Of a stretch of 45,874 nucleotides of DNA, positions 32,020 through 40,760 are shown one piece after another. Under the pieces are notes generated by a model, which saw only the letters and a list, made by a program, of their open reading frames with translations, did no database searches and was not told the DNA's origin. The number at the start of each line of letters is the position of its first letter. The stretch's first letter is position 1. A program made the position numbers and the translations under genes. Source of the DNA: Spirochaetaceae bacterium (GTDB lineage Bacteria; Spirochaetota; Spirochaetia; Treponematales; Rectinemataceae); the NCBI GenBank assembly GCA_025356015.1, contig JANXYO010000024.1, positions 1 to 45,874 of the forward strand, in the 5' to 3' direction.

Positions 32020-33540
32020 TCAGGGCGTGCAGGACTGCCAGTCGCGTGCGCCCTGATAGTCCTCGACCAGGGGGACGGCGATGCCGTCCCGGAAGCCGGC
32101 GGCTATCATTCCCACCTTCTCCCTCAGCACCTCGATGGCGTTCTCGACAAGCCCCGAATCGTAGCCCCCCGACCCGAGCCTGAGGAGGAAATCCACCGAT
32201 ACGACCCGGGCTATGATCTTGCCGAGGTCAACCATCTTGCGCTGGAGAAGTTCCCCGGCAAGCTGGAAATCGAGGATCCTCGAGAAGCGCTCGGCTGCGA
32301 GGCTGGTGAGCTCGTGCAGCCTCAGGTAGCCCAGGAAGCTCGACTCCCCCGCCTGCCTCATGCGTTTGAGGAAGGCCGCCGCGATCTGGTCGTACATGAC
32401 GTCGTTCGATCCCTCGACGATCTGGAAGGGCCTTGAGTCGACGACGGCCCGGCCCGCCGGATGGTCCAGGCGGTAGCCCTTGGCGCCCATGAGCTGGAGA
32501 AAGGACTGGGAAGCCTGCTGCATGAGGTCGCTCAAGACCGTCTTGTGGACATTGGCGGCCAGGCCCTCCTCCGCCAGGTCCTTGCCGATTCCCGACACCT
32601 CGCTCGAATGCCTGCAGAAGGCCGCGCTTATCGTGTGCCCTGCCTGGATCTCGGCGAGGCGCCGCTTGACCTGGTCGAATGACACGAGGCTCCTTCCCCC
32701 GACCTTCCGCTCGCGGCAGTGGGCGATGCTCTCGTCAAGGATCCTATGGATGAATCCGACGGCCATTCCAGCGAAGCGCATGCGGCTCCTGTGCAGGAGG
32801 TCCCGCAGGAGACCTATGCCGTTCGCCGGCGGGGCGAGGCGGGCTCCGAGGGGGACCCTGACATCGACGTGGTTCCGCCCGTAGGGAATCATGTACAGGC
32901 CGAGATTCGGATACCATTCCTCGACCGAGATCACCTGGCCGGGCTGTCTCGAATCGCAGACAAAGAAGTCTATGTCCCGATGCAGTCCGCCCGCTTCCCT
33001 TCTCTTCCTCGCGGTGACGATCCAGAAATCGGCCCAGCCGGAAAGGCCGGCCCAGTGCTTCGTGCCCTTGATCGCGTACTCCCCGCCCTGCTGGTCGAAG
33101 GAGGTCTGCATCGACAGGGCGTCGGTTCCATAGTCGGGCTCGGTGATCATCAGCCCGCCCATAGCCCCTTCCTCGATGAAGCGGGGGAAGATGCTCGCCT
33201 TGAGCTCAGGCGAGCCATACTTCGCGAGGGGCTCGAGGAAGAGGGCGCCATTGATTGCGAGCACAAGGCCCAGGGACAGGGACTCGTAGGAGCTGGCCTC
33301 GAGGACAGAGAGGATCTCCTTTGGCTCGACGCCCCGCCCGCCATATTCATGCGGTATCGAGCCCGCAAGGGGGCGAAGGGCCTGGATCTCGCGGAAGACA
33401 TAGGGGGGAATCCCGCGCTGCAGGCTGAGGGAATCTAGGTCACCCCGCGTGTGTAACAGATGCCTGAGCCGGGACGAGAATTCCGCGACATACGCCTCGC
33501 GCAGGCTCGGACCGAGCGCTCGATCACTTGTCATATTCAT
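32020..33540 (-). CDS. Acyl-CoA dehydrogenase family flavoprotein
   Basis: This 506-residue protein has the acyl-CoA dehydrogenase fold: an N-terminal helical domain (SIPHEYGGRG), the FAD-contacting GLMITEPDYGTDALSM and YAIKGTKHWAGLSGWADFWIV, then the C-terminal helices RSRMRFAGMAVGF and the catalytic-base motif IVEGSND (E376). It is longer than classic acyl-CoA dehydrogenases (about 380), with an extra C-terminal helical part of about 110 residues. The substrate cannot be told from sequence, and no ETF or acyl-CoA ligase genes are adjacent. No ribosome site precedes the ATG; a promoter lies at leaderless distance. Confidence 0.88.
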   Translation of the reverse strand: MNMTSDRALGPSLREAYVAEFSSRLRHLLHTRGDLDSLSLQRGIPPYVFREIQALRPLAGSIPHEYGGRGVEPKEILSVLEASSYESLSLGLVLAINGALFLEPLAKYGSPELKASIFPRFIEEGAMGGLMITEPDYGTDALSMQTSFDQQGGEYAIKGTKHWAGLSGWADFWIVTARKRREAGGLHRDIDFFVCDSRQPGQVISVEEWYPNLGLYMIPYGRNHVDVRVPLGARLAPPANGIGLLRDLLHRSRMRFAGMAVGFIHRILDESIAHCRERKVGGRSLVSFDQVKRRLAEIQAGHTISAAFCRHSSEVSGIGKDLAEEGLAANVHKTVLSDLMQQASQSFLQLMGAKGYRLDHPAGRAVVDSRPFQIVEGSNDVMYDQIAAAFLKRMRQAGESSFLGYLRLHELTSLAAERFSRILDFQLAGELLQRKMVDLGKIIARVVSVDFLLRLGSGGYDSGLVENAIEVLREKVGMIAAGFRDGIAVPLVEDYQGARDWQSCTP

Positions 33541-33548
33541 TGATTACT

Positions 33549-33576
33549 ATTTTACTCATCTTTAATGGAAGCACAA
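33549..33576 (-). promoter_or_regulatory. Promoter at leaderless distance from the acyl-CoA dehydrogenase start
   Basis: On the minus strand TTGTGC (33576-33571) and TAAAAT (33554-33549) are separated by 16 bases. Eight bases separate the -10 from the ATG at 33540, which places the transcript start at or near the A of ATG. No purine-rich ribosome site is present. Confidence 0.5.
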
Positions 33577-33610
33577 GCGCTCGGCTTCGATATTGCGCGG
33601 GGGAGGGAGC

Positions 33611-34141
33611 ATGATTTCCGATTTCCAGATACTAGGGATCGAAGAGACGCAGGACCGCGCCCTCATCAAGAGCGCCTTCCGAAGGCGGGCCAAGGAGCTT
33701 CACCCCGACCTGTCCGGTGCCGAAGATCCCCTGGCAAGACACGATCTCTTTGTGGAGGTCTGCAAAGCCTACCGGAGACTGGTCGGGGGACTGGAGACGC
33801 AGGACGGTGCGCAAGGGGCGGCAGGCCCCGGGATGGACCAAGGATCGCTCGCGCCCACCCCGCATGCCGATCGGGCCTACGCGTTCTACAAGGCGGGGAT
33901 GAGGCAATTCATGATGATCCACCCCTCCCACTGGAACCTCGGCACCGACAGGATGCTGAACACCAGCCTTGGGGTGGATGACGAGGACCAGGCGAGAATC
34001 AGGCAGAGGATCATTGAGCTCGTGAAGCTCTTCCCCAAGGCCTACAACAAGATGGGGAAGATCGAGAAGAGGATCGGCATGTACAGGCACAGCATCGAGT
34101 CATTCTCGGCCTGGAACAGGGACAGGAATGGGCCACTTTAG
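33611..34141 (+). CDS. J-domain (DnaJ-like) protein
   Basis: This 176-residue protein has an N-terminal J domain: ILGIEETQDRALIKSAFRRR, then AKELHPDLSG with the HPD triad that stimulates Hsp70 ATPase, and VCKAYRRLVGG. The rest lacks the Gly/Phe and zinc-finger parts of DnaJ and contains a region of unknown role with MIHPSHWNL, LVKLFPKAYNKM and a C-terminal helix. GGGGAGGGAGC precedes the ATG at 33611. It is divergent from the dehydrogenase gene and overlaps the convergent small membrane protein gene by four bases. Confidence 0.9.
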   Translation: MISDFQILGIEETQDRALIKSAFRRRAKELHPDLSGAEDPLARHDLFVEVCKAYRRLVGGLETQDGAQGAAGPGMDQGSLAPTPHADRAYAFYKAGMRQFMMIHPSHWNLGTDRMLNTSLGVDDEDQARIRQRIIELVKLFPKAYNKMGKIEKRIGMYRHSIESFSAWNRDRNGPL

Positions 34142-34329
34142 GCAGCCCCTTTCTTCCGGTTGCTGAGTATCAGGATGAGGACACCCACGACAAGCAGGAC
34201 GGCGCCGATGGCGATCCAGCGCCGATGCCCAGACATGACGCTTCCGCGCATGATGTTGAATCCCTGGAGGGTCCAGACGGCGCCCACCGGTATGCAGAGG
34301 ATCCCGAGGACATTGAGAACCAGCTTCAT
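34138..34329 (-). CDS. Small two-helix membrane protein
   Basis: This 63-residue protein has two hydrophobic helices (about 3-20 and 38-56) joined by a loop with GFNIMRGSVMSGHRRW, and a basic end NRKKGAA. Small proteins with a VLGI...GxVWxLQG...G-S-x-M-S-G...W...GAV layout are common in bacteria and uncharacterised. The start MKLVLNVLGI is set by GAAGGAG eight bases upstream; the longer reading from 34455 is not supported. It overlaps the J-domain gene end by four bases on the opposite strand. Confidence 0.75.
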   Translation of the reverse strand: MKLVLNVLGILCIPVGAVWTLQGFNIMRGSVMSGHRRWIAIGAVLLVVGVLILILSNRKKGAA

Positions 34330-34469
34330 GCTTTCGCTCCTTCGCGGCATCGGCCATCGCGGCGAGACCGGTGTCCAGAAAAAGATGCCAAGCCAGAGCC
34401 TTCCCCGGCAAGCGGAATGAGACGAGTTCCCCATCAACGGTCTAATAAGACCCAAACGGATAAGTTACA

Positions 34470-34498
34470 TTGACTTAACACATCAACTTCAATAGCTT
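34470..34498 (+). promoter_or_regulatory. Sigma-70-like promoter for the GGDEF-EAL/MCP pair
   Basis: TTGACT (34470-34475) and TAGCTT (34493-34498) are separated by exactly 17 bases, in an AT-rich patch of about 80 bases. The next gene starts at 34547 behind GAAGGGGG. A TTGA/TCAA dyad overlaps the -35 element. Confidence 0.55.
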
Positions 34499-34546
34499 TT
34501 CCCTATCCCAAGCCGCGCCTTGGGAAGGGGTCGAAGGGGGTGGTTG

Positions 34547-36685
34547 ATGGCGATTCTCCATCGAGTGCGGGAATCAGGTTACGCAGAGCCTGTGAAGGCC
34601 ATGGGGAGCGGCGGCGGCTGCCCTCCCAGTCCAGCGAGGTTCCCCGACGAGAATCCCAATCCTGTCATGAGGATCCTCGGTGAGGGGACACTGCTGCGGG
34701 CCAACCGCGGAAGTTGGCTGATCCTGTCACAGTGGAAGGCTTCCGAAGGGAGGCCCGTGCCTCCCGACTGGGCAGAAGCGGTGCGCCTGTCGATAGAGAG
34801 CAGGGCAAGCTGCGAGCGCGAGCTGCAGATCGGTTCCACGACCTACCGGCTCCTCATTGTCCCCGTCGCGGACCTGGGCTACGCCGACATCTTCGGCCTC
34901 GATGTGACCGGCAGGAAGCGCGTCGAGCGGAAGCTACGACTTGATGCCCAGGTCTTCGAGAACGCGGCCGAGGGAATAATGATCGTGGATCAGGACATGA
35001 GGATCCTTGACGTGAACCTCTCCTTTCAGCGGATAACCGGGTACGGCAGGCAGGAGGTCCTGGGAAGGGGCCCGGAGATCCTCAGGTCAGGCAGCCACGA
35101 CGATGTCTTCTACAAGCAGATGTGGGGCGAGATCAAGAAGACGGGACGCTGGCAGGGAGAGATCTGGGACCGCAGGAAGAACGGCGAGCTGTACCCAAAG
35201 TGGCTTTCGATCAGCGCTGTCAAGGATGGGGACGGACAGGTCACGGACTACGTCGGCATCTTCTCGGACATCTCCACGATGAAGCGGACCCAGGAGCAGA
35301 TCGAATACCTCTCGCACAACGACAGCCTCACCGGACTCTCCAACCGGCCCCACTTCCTGGACCGTCTCGAACTGGGCATCGAGGACGCAAGGCGAACGAA
35401 GGACCGCGTCGCCGTCCTCTTCATTGACCTCGATGGGTTCAAGCAGGTCAACGACACCTATGGACATCGGGCGGGCGACAAGTACCTCAGGGAGGCCGCA
35501 GACCGCATCCGTTCGATGATCCGCCAGAGCGACACCGTCGCGCGCATCGGCGGCGACGAGTTCGCCCTCATACTGCCGCACCTCGCCGAGGTCCAGAACT
35601 CCACGGTCGCGGCGCGCAAGCTCCAGGCCAGGATGGCCGAGCCGATCTTCATCGAGGAGCAGGAGATCTACGTCTCGTGCAGCATAGGCATCGCGATCTT
35701 CCCTGAAGACGCGGCCGACGCCGAGAGCCTCGTCCAGCGCGCGAGCTCCGCCATGAAGAAGGCAAAGGAGCTCGGCAAGAACTGCTATCGCTTCTACTCT
35801 CCCGAGATGAACACAAGGGTCGAGGAGGTGCTCTCCCTTAAGGCCAAGATCAGGCGCGGCATCGATCTCGACGAGTTCCTGCTCCACTACCAGCCCCAGA
35901 TCGACTCGAAAACCGGCCGCGTCGCGGGAGTCGAGGCCCTGGTGCGCTGGAACAGCGCCGAGCTCGGGATGGTGTACCCCGACCGTTTCATCGGCCTCGC
36001 GGAGGAAACGGGGATGATTGACGCGATCGGGGAGATCGTCCTCCGGCAGGCTTGCGTCCAGGGGCGCATCTGGAGCGAGCAGGGGCTCCCCGACATCAGG
36101 ATCGCGGTGAACCTTTCTGCGGTGCAGCTCAGGCGCTCTGATTTCGCGACCGTCCTGGAGACCACGATCTCCAAGCACGGCATGCCTCCGGGAGGCCTCG
36201 AGATCGAGCTGACCGAAAGCGTGATGCTCGTCGACGACGAGGTGGTGATGAACCAGCTCCATCGGCTCAAGGAGATGGGAGTTGATCTGGCCATCGACGA
36301 TTTCGGCACCCAGTACTCCTCCCTCGCCTATCTGCGCCTCCTGCCCATCGATCGCCTCAAGATCGACCGCTCCTTCGTCAAGGACCTCCCGACGAAAGGC
36401 GGCAATCTGGCCATCGCCGCGGCCATCGTGGCCATGGGCCACAGCCTTGGCCTCGAGGTGATCGCCGAAGGGGTAGAGACCATGGGCCAGGGGAGGTCCC
36501 TGGCATCGAGGGGCTGCGACTTCCTCCAGGGCAATCTCTTCTCGAAGCCTGTCCCGCCCGAGACCCTCCGCGGGCTCATCGATGCCCGCGTGAGCCTCCA
36601 GCCGGCTTCACGGGACGAGCCGGTGATTGAGGAGCCGGGCTTTTCGGTCCGCAGCCGGGCGCAATTCCAAGGAGACGGCATATGA
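34547..36685 (+). CDS. PAS-GGDEF-EAL cyclic di-GMP enzyme
   Basis: This 712-residue soluble protein has a PAS domain at about 115-245 (FENAAEGIMIVDQDMRILDV, ending FSDIST), a GGDEF domain with intact GGDEF at 335-339 preceded by an RQSD inhibitory site, and an EAL domain with EAL at 463-465. The EAL part keeps EIELTESV, AIDDFGTQYSSLAYL and LKIDRSFV. Both synthesis and breakdown of c-di-GMP are therefore possible. The start is ATG at 34547, with GAAGGGGG at good spacing. Its TGA overlaps the ATG of the MCP pseudogene (36682-36685), so output may have been linked to chemotaxis. Confidence 0.92.
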   Translation: MAILHRVRESGYAEPVKAMGSGGGCPPSPARFPDENPNPVMRILGEGTLLRANRGSWLILSQWKASEGRPVPPDWAEAVRLSIESRASCERELQIGSTTYRLLIVPVADLGYADIFGLDVTGRKRVERKLRLDAQVFENAAEGIMIVDQDMRILDVNLSFQRITGYGRQEVLGRGPEILRSGSHDDVFYKQMWGEIKKTGRWQGEIWDRRKNGELYPKWLSISAVKDGDGQVTDYVGIFSDISTMKRTQEQIEYLSHNDSLTGLSNRPHFLDRLELGIEDARRTKDRVAVLFIDLDGFKQVNDTYGHRAGDKYLREAADRIRSMIRQSDTVARIGGDEFALILPHLAEVQNSTVAARKLQARMAEPIFIEEQEIYVSCSIGIAIFPEDAADAESLVQRASSAMKKAKELGKNCYRFYSPEMNTRVEEVLSLKAKIRRGIDLDEFLLHYQPQIDSKTGRVAGVEALVRWNSAELGMVYPDRFIGLAEETGMIDAIGEIVLRQACVQGRIWSEQGLPDIRIAVNLSAVQLRRSDFATVLETTISKHGMPPGGLEIELTESVMLVDDEVVMNQLHRLKEMGVDLAIDDFGTQYSSLAYLRLLPIDRLKIDRSFVKDLPTKGGNLAIAAAIVAMGHSLGLEVIAEGVETMGQGRSLASRGCDFLQGNLFSKPVPPETLRGLIDARVSLQPASRDEPVIEEPGFSVRSRAQFQGDGI

Positions 36686-38293
36686 GACTTAGAATACGGG
36701 GAAAGCTGCTCGGGGCGGCCGCCGCGGTGTCCCTCGTCGGCCTCGGGATGGGGCTTGTCGCCGTCTCGAGCCTCCAGACGGCGGCACGCCAGTCCCGTAT
36801 CCTATACGAGAAGATCGCCGTACCTCTTGTCCACCTTTATGTCCTGGGCGAGGCCTACGAGGAGGTCAGAGACAACAAGGGAACTCCAGGCCCTCGATGC
36901 GCGCAATGACCATCCTGCTGCCCTCGCCCTTCTAGCCGGGAAGATCGCGGGCAGCATAGACCAACTCGAGGCTGCCCTCGACAGGGTCAGGGAGGACAAG
37001 GTCTCCCAGGCAAAGGCCCTCGCCGAGGACAACGACGCAACGGCGAGGAGGGCGATCCTCATGATGGGCGCGATCGCGGTGGGGGTCTTCGCTCTCTGCT
37101 TCCTCTTCGGAACCGGTTTCGCCATGTCCTTCTCGAGGCCGATCTATGCAGCCGCGCGTGTGGCCGGAAGCATAGCCTCAGGCGACCTCACGCATGCCAT
37201 CGACGAGCAGTACAGGCGGCGGGCCGACGAGATGGGCACGCTCTCCCTTTCGCTCGAAAGGATGCGCTCCGACCTCTCCGGCTCGGTCCGGGACATAAGG
37301 GATTCAGTCCAGGTCATCCAGGACCTCGGCAGGGGCCTCTCTGCGAGCGCGGTCCAGACCGCGGCCGCGGTCTCCCAGATACAGGCGACCATGGACTCGA
37401 TCGGTAGCCGCGTGGTCACCCAGAGCGCGAGCGTCACCGAGACCTCGGCCACGATCAACCAGATCATACAGGCCATAGACGCCCTGAACGCGGAAATAGA
37501 GGGCCAGTCGGAGAGCGTCACCCAGTCCTCGGCCGCGATCGAGCAGATGATCGGCAGCATCAGGTCTGTATCACAGAGCGTCCTGCACCTTGGGGAGGCC
37601 TTCGGCACCCTCCTGTCCGCCTCGGGTGACGGCAAGAAAAAGGTGACCGTGGTGACAAGCCTGGTCAAGACGATCGCGATGCAGTCCGAGAAGCTGTTCG
37701 AGGCGAACAAGGCGATGACCGACATCGCGGACCGGACGAACCTCCTTGCCATGAACGCCGCCATCGAGGCCGCGCACGCAGGCACTGCGGGGAAGGGCTT
37801 CGCGGTCGTCGCCGGCGAGATACGGCGGCTAGCCGAGAGCTCAGGCCAACGCTCGAAGGAGATCACCCGCGATGTCCGCTCGATAAAGACGACCATTGAC
37901 TCCGTCGTCGACTCCTCCGAGGCAGCTGAGCGCTCGTTCGGCCAGATACTCGGACAGATCGAATCCCTGGTGGCCCTGGAGGAGGAGATCAAGCGCGCGA
38001 TGAGCGAGCAGGACGAGGGCTCGAAGGAGATCCTCGATGCCCTTGGCCAGATCTCGGAGATCACCCAACGCGTCCGCAGCGGCTCGTCGGAGATGCTCGA
38101 GGGGAGCAGGAGCATCGGGAAGGAGATGGGAGGTCTCCTCGAGCTGAGCGAACATCTGCGGATAGATATCGTGGAGGTGGTGCGCGGCACTGTCGAGATC
38201 AAGACCGACACTGACTCCGTCTCGGCCATGACAGAAAGGAGCGCGAGCCTCATCGAGACGGTATCGGCGAAGGTGGCGCGGTACTCGCTCTAG
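36682..38293 (+). pseudogene. Methyl-accepting chemotaxis protein disrupted by a frameshift
   Basis: The first part (36682-36909) encodes transmembrane helix 1 and the start of a four-helix sensor ([14 protein letters not shown]) but stops at TGA after 75 codons. MCP sequence resumes in the next frame at about 36890 ([20 protein letters not shown]). It continues through transmembrane helix 2 (near 37051-37125), HAMP, and a full signalling domain with [20 protein letters not shown] and [17 protein letters not shown], to 38293. Removing one base near 36886-36891 would join the frames. The sensor between helices is about 95 residues, shorter than the usual 140-150, so a small deletion may accompany the shift. 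Sequencing error cannot be excluded. Confidence 0.8.
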
Positions 38294-38361
38294 CGAGGCA
38301 GGCCACTTCTTCCCAAGACGGAGCTTCACGCGCTCCCACGAGCGAGGCAGAGTCCTCAGCA

Positions 38362-38664
38362 ATGTCGGAACAAGCTGATTTCTCGCTGTGCCGGGCCATC
38401 GTCGAGGGCAGGGAGATGCTCGAGATGATGATGAGGAATTGCGACAACGCGATCCTGGCCAACATCTGCAAGACGATGCTGGCGCAGATCGACACACTAG
38501 CCCATATCGCGCGGACCCTGCCTTGCTTCCCCGACCAGTCGACCCCAGAGCATCTGGCCATCCTGAACGCCGTCATCAACAAGGACGCGGCCCTCGCCGA
38601 CGCCGCTACGCGGACCCACATCCGCAATAGCGTCTCGCGCATACTCAATTACACAGGAATGTAG
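38362..38664 (+). CDS. Orphan FCD-like (FadR C-terminal domain) fragment
   Basis: This 100-residue frame has helices resembling the last part of the FCD ligand-binding domain of GntR/FadR regulators: ILANICKTMLAQIDTLAHIA, then PEHLAILNAVINKDAALAD and a terminal THIRNSVSRIL, which mirrors the conserved H-x-x-I-L-x-A-I...D...A...H pattern. No winged helix-turn-helix is encoded upstream. The start ATG has no good ribosome site. It is either the remnant of a regulator or a small stand-alone domain; the match is by pattern only. It follows the MCP pseudogene by 68 bases. Confidence 0.5.
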   Translation: MSEQADFSLCRAIVEGREMLEMMMRNCDNAILANICKTMLAQIDTLAHIARTLPCFPDQSTPEHLAILNAVINKDAALADAATRTHIRNSVSRILNYTGM

Positions 38665-38723
38665 GCCATCGGCCGCAGGGCTGTGGCGGCTCGGCCCAGC
38701 AATGGAGCGAGCGAAGACGGGCC

Positions 38724-38755
38724 AAAAGAAAAGCTCGTCCCGACGCGGAACGAGC
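38724..38755 (-). terminator. Intrinsic terminator for tRNA-Leu
   Basis: On the minus strand GCTCGTTCC pairs with GGGACGAGC around a 5-base loop (38755-38733) and is followed by TTTTCTTTT (38732-38724). It lies 39 bases after the tRNA and is the clearest Rho-independent terminator in the window. Confidence 0.85.
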
Positions 38756-38793
38756 ATCCAAACAAGTCATTGCTGATTAGGATTGCGCAAATT

Positions 38794-38875
38794 TGCCCAG
38801 AGCGGGACTTGAACCCGCATACCTCTCGGCACTAGAACCTGAATCTAGCGTGTCTGCCAATTCCACCATCTGGGC
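38794..38875 (-). tRNA. tRNA-Leu (anticodon CAG)
   Basis: The 82-base cloverleaf has acceptor arms GCCCAGA and TCTGGGC with discriminator A, the leucine-type D arm GGTGGAATTGGCAGACACGC, an anticodon stem CTAGA/TCTAG around the loop TTCAGGT (anticodon CAG, reading CUG), a long variable arm typical of leucine tRNA, and the T-loop GGTTCAAGTCC. The CCA end is not encoded. A terminator with a U tract follows. Confidence 0.95.
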
Positions 38876-38912
38876 GATGAGGCAACATAGTAACGCACCG
38901 CGCCGAAGGGAG

Positions 38913-40630
38913 TCAAGGCGTGAAGCTTCCGAACTGGATCATGAGGCTCGGGCGCAGGGGCGCCTCGTCATTCCCGTCATCTATGAGTCCCGCACGGTTG
39001 CCCGTGAGGCGTTCTGGCCTGGGCTCAAGGCCGTAGAACATTCCGGTCTTGCGCAAGTCGAACCAGGAATCCTGGGGCATGCTCCCCCTGACCGCTACGA
39101 AGCCTGTGAAGTCGCTGCCCGTGAAACCTGTGAGGGCGAGGGTGAGCCGATCTGCAAGGCGGAGATCGAGGCCTCCCTCGATCCCAAGACTGGAGAAATC
39201 GAGGTCCCCCCCAAGATCGGCGGCGGCCCAGCGCCCCAATAACTGGAGATGGGCACCACCCTCCGAGAATACCGTCGTGGGCCTGGTGACGGCCGCAAGC
39301 TCGGCGTCCACCGAGGCGAGGGTGAAGCTGCCGTCCATGGCGCTCGTGCGTTCCCGGGCGTAGGCGAAAGCCAGATCGGCGTATTTCCCCATGTTGAGCC
39401 CCAGCCAGGCCCCCCCGTCCTCGCTCAAGCTCGAAATCGGTCTTGCTGACAAAGGCCCCTTCGGCGAAAAGCCCGGAGCCGGGCCCTGTGAGGCCGTGCA
39501 GGAGGATGCCAGTCCTGATCGTGGAATCGTTGGAACCAAGGGCTGAGACCAGGCCGCGGAAATTCCAGCCGAAGAGCGCGAGGCTGTCGCTCTGGGCCGC
39601 TGGACTGAGCCTCAGGACGACCCTGGCGCGGCTTTTGCCATCTGCAAGGGGCGGCAGGGGCAGGAGGTCGAGGCGCACGAAATCGAATTGGCCGGTGGAA
39701 TACAGTCCATCGATAGCAGCCCTCACCTCCGTGCGATCCGGAACCCGGCCCATGAGGGGTGACATGCGGACCCGGGCGAGACTCTGATCGGCCTTGCTCC
39801 CCCCTTCGAACCGCAACTCGGCGAACAGGGGAGGCTTGCTGTATGCCAAGCGGTTTGCCTGGCCCGAGGGCTCAACAAGGGCGCGTGCCTTCGCTACTCG
39901 CTCGGCCAGGGACAGCAAGGCAGGCATCGCTTCCTCGCCGGCGATCCTCCCCTTCTGCACAAGTTGCGCGGAATCCGAATAGCTCGCGTAGTCGAAGCCT
40001 GAGAGATCGGGGCGGATCAGGATATCGGAAGCCGTCCTTGACGTCTTGCGATTCTGCTCGACAAGGAGGTTGAGGGCCTGGGTGGTGACAGCGAACCCGG
40101 ATCGCAGCTCCTCGGGATTCCTGGGGCCAAGGCCGTGCGCCTCGATGGCTATGACGATATCGGCCCCCATCGATCTTGCGACATCGACGGGTATCTCGTC
40201 GACGATGCCGCCGTCGACAAGGTAGTGTCCTTCGATCTGGTAGGGCTGGAGGATGCCCGGGATGGACAGGCTCGCGCGGATCGCCTCGGCCAGGGAACCG
40301 GAGGAGAAGACGACTTTCTCCCCGCTCATGATGTCGGCCGCGACCGCCCTGAATGGGACGGGCAGCTCGTCGAAATTCCTGGTGGTAAGCCGGTGGAGGA
40401 CAAGCTCGGTAAGGCTCGACAGGACGTTCTGGCCGTTCAGGAGGCCAGGCCCGAGGCCGAGGCTCTTGTCGTCAAGAGAGAGGGCGAGGGGCGATCCCTT
40501 CCGTTTCGAATAGGCGTAGCGGTCTCCCGGAATGTCACGGCTCTCGGAAAAGCTCCTGCTCCAGTCGAAGGCGTTGAACATCGCCTCCATGGCCATGGGG
40601 TCCCCACGACCATGTCGATGGGGATGCAAC
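38913..40630 (-). pseudogene. Disabled patatin-POTRA-beta-barrel (type Vd autotransporter-like) outer-membrane phospholipase
   Basis: The remains encode a patatin domain (PFRAVAADIMSGEKVVFSSG, IRASLSIPGILQP, and VDGGIVDEIP with the catalytic aspartate), a POTRA domain (FAELRFEGGSK to ARVVLRLSP) and a short C-terminal barrel ending FGSFTP. This order matches PlpD/FplA proteins. Damage is multiple. The N-terminal GGGxRG region is absent. IPIDMVVGT and MAMEAMFNAFDW lie in different frames at about 40597-40604, exactly where the nucleophile GTSMG belongs. A second one-base shift at about 39425-39432 separates FVSKTDFEL from SEDGGAWLGL. It cannot make an active enzyme as read. The gene is divergent from glnA. 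Confidence 0.8.
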
Positions 40631-40760
40631 TGTCGGGAAGGCGAGGCCCAACCGTTCCATCTATTGAAACCAACGTTTCGTATCTTGCGAATTCCGCCAA
40701 AGAGGGCTACTATCCCTCCCAATCGACAAGGCACAAACGCACACCCAGCAAGGAGCCACA

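Noticed and set aside
36682-36909. Readthrough or recoding at the TGA ending the first MCP segment
   Set aside because: The rest of the protein continues in a different frame, upstream of the TGA, so stop readthrough would not restore it.
38794-38875. tRNA-Leu as a site of an integrated element
   Set aside because: No integrase, no direct repeat of the tRNA end and no phage or plasmid gene nearby.
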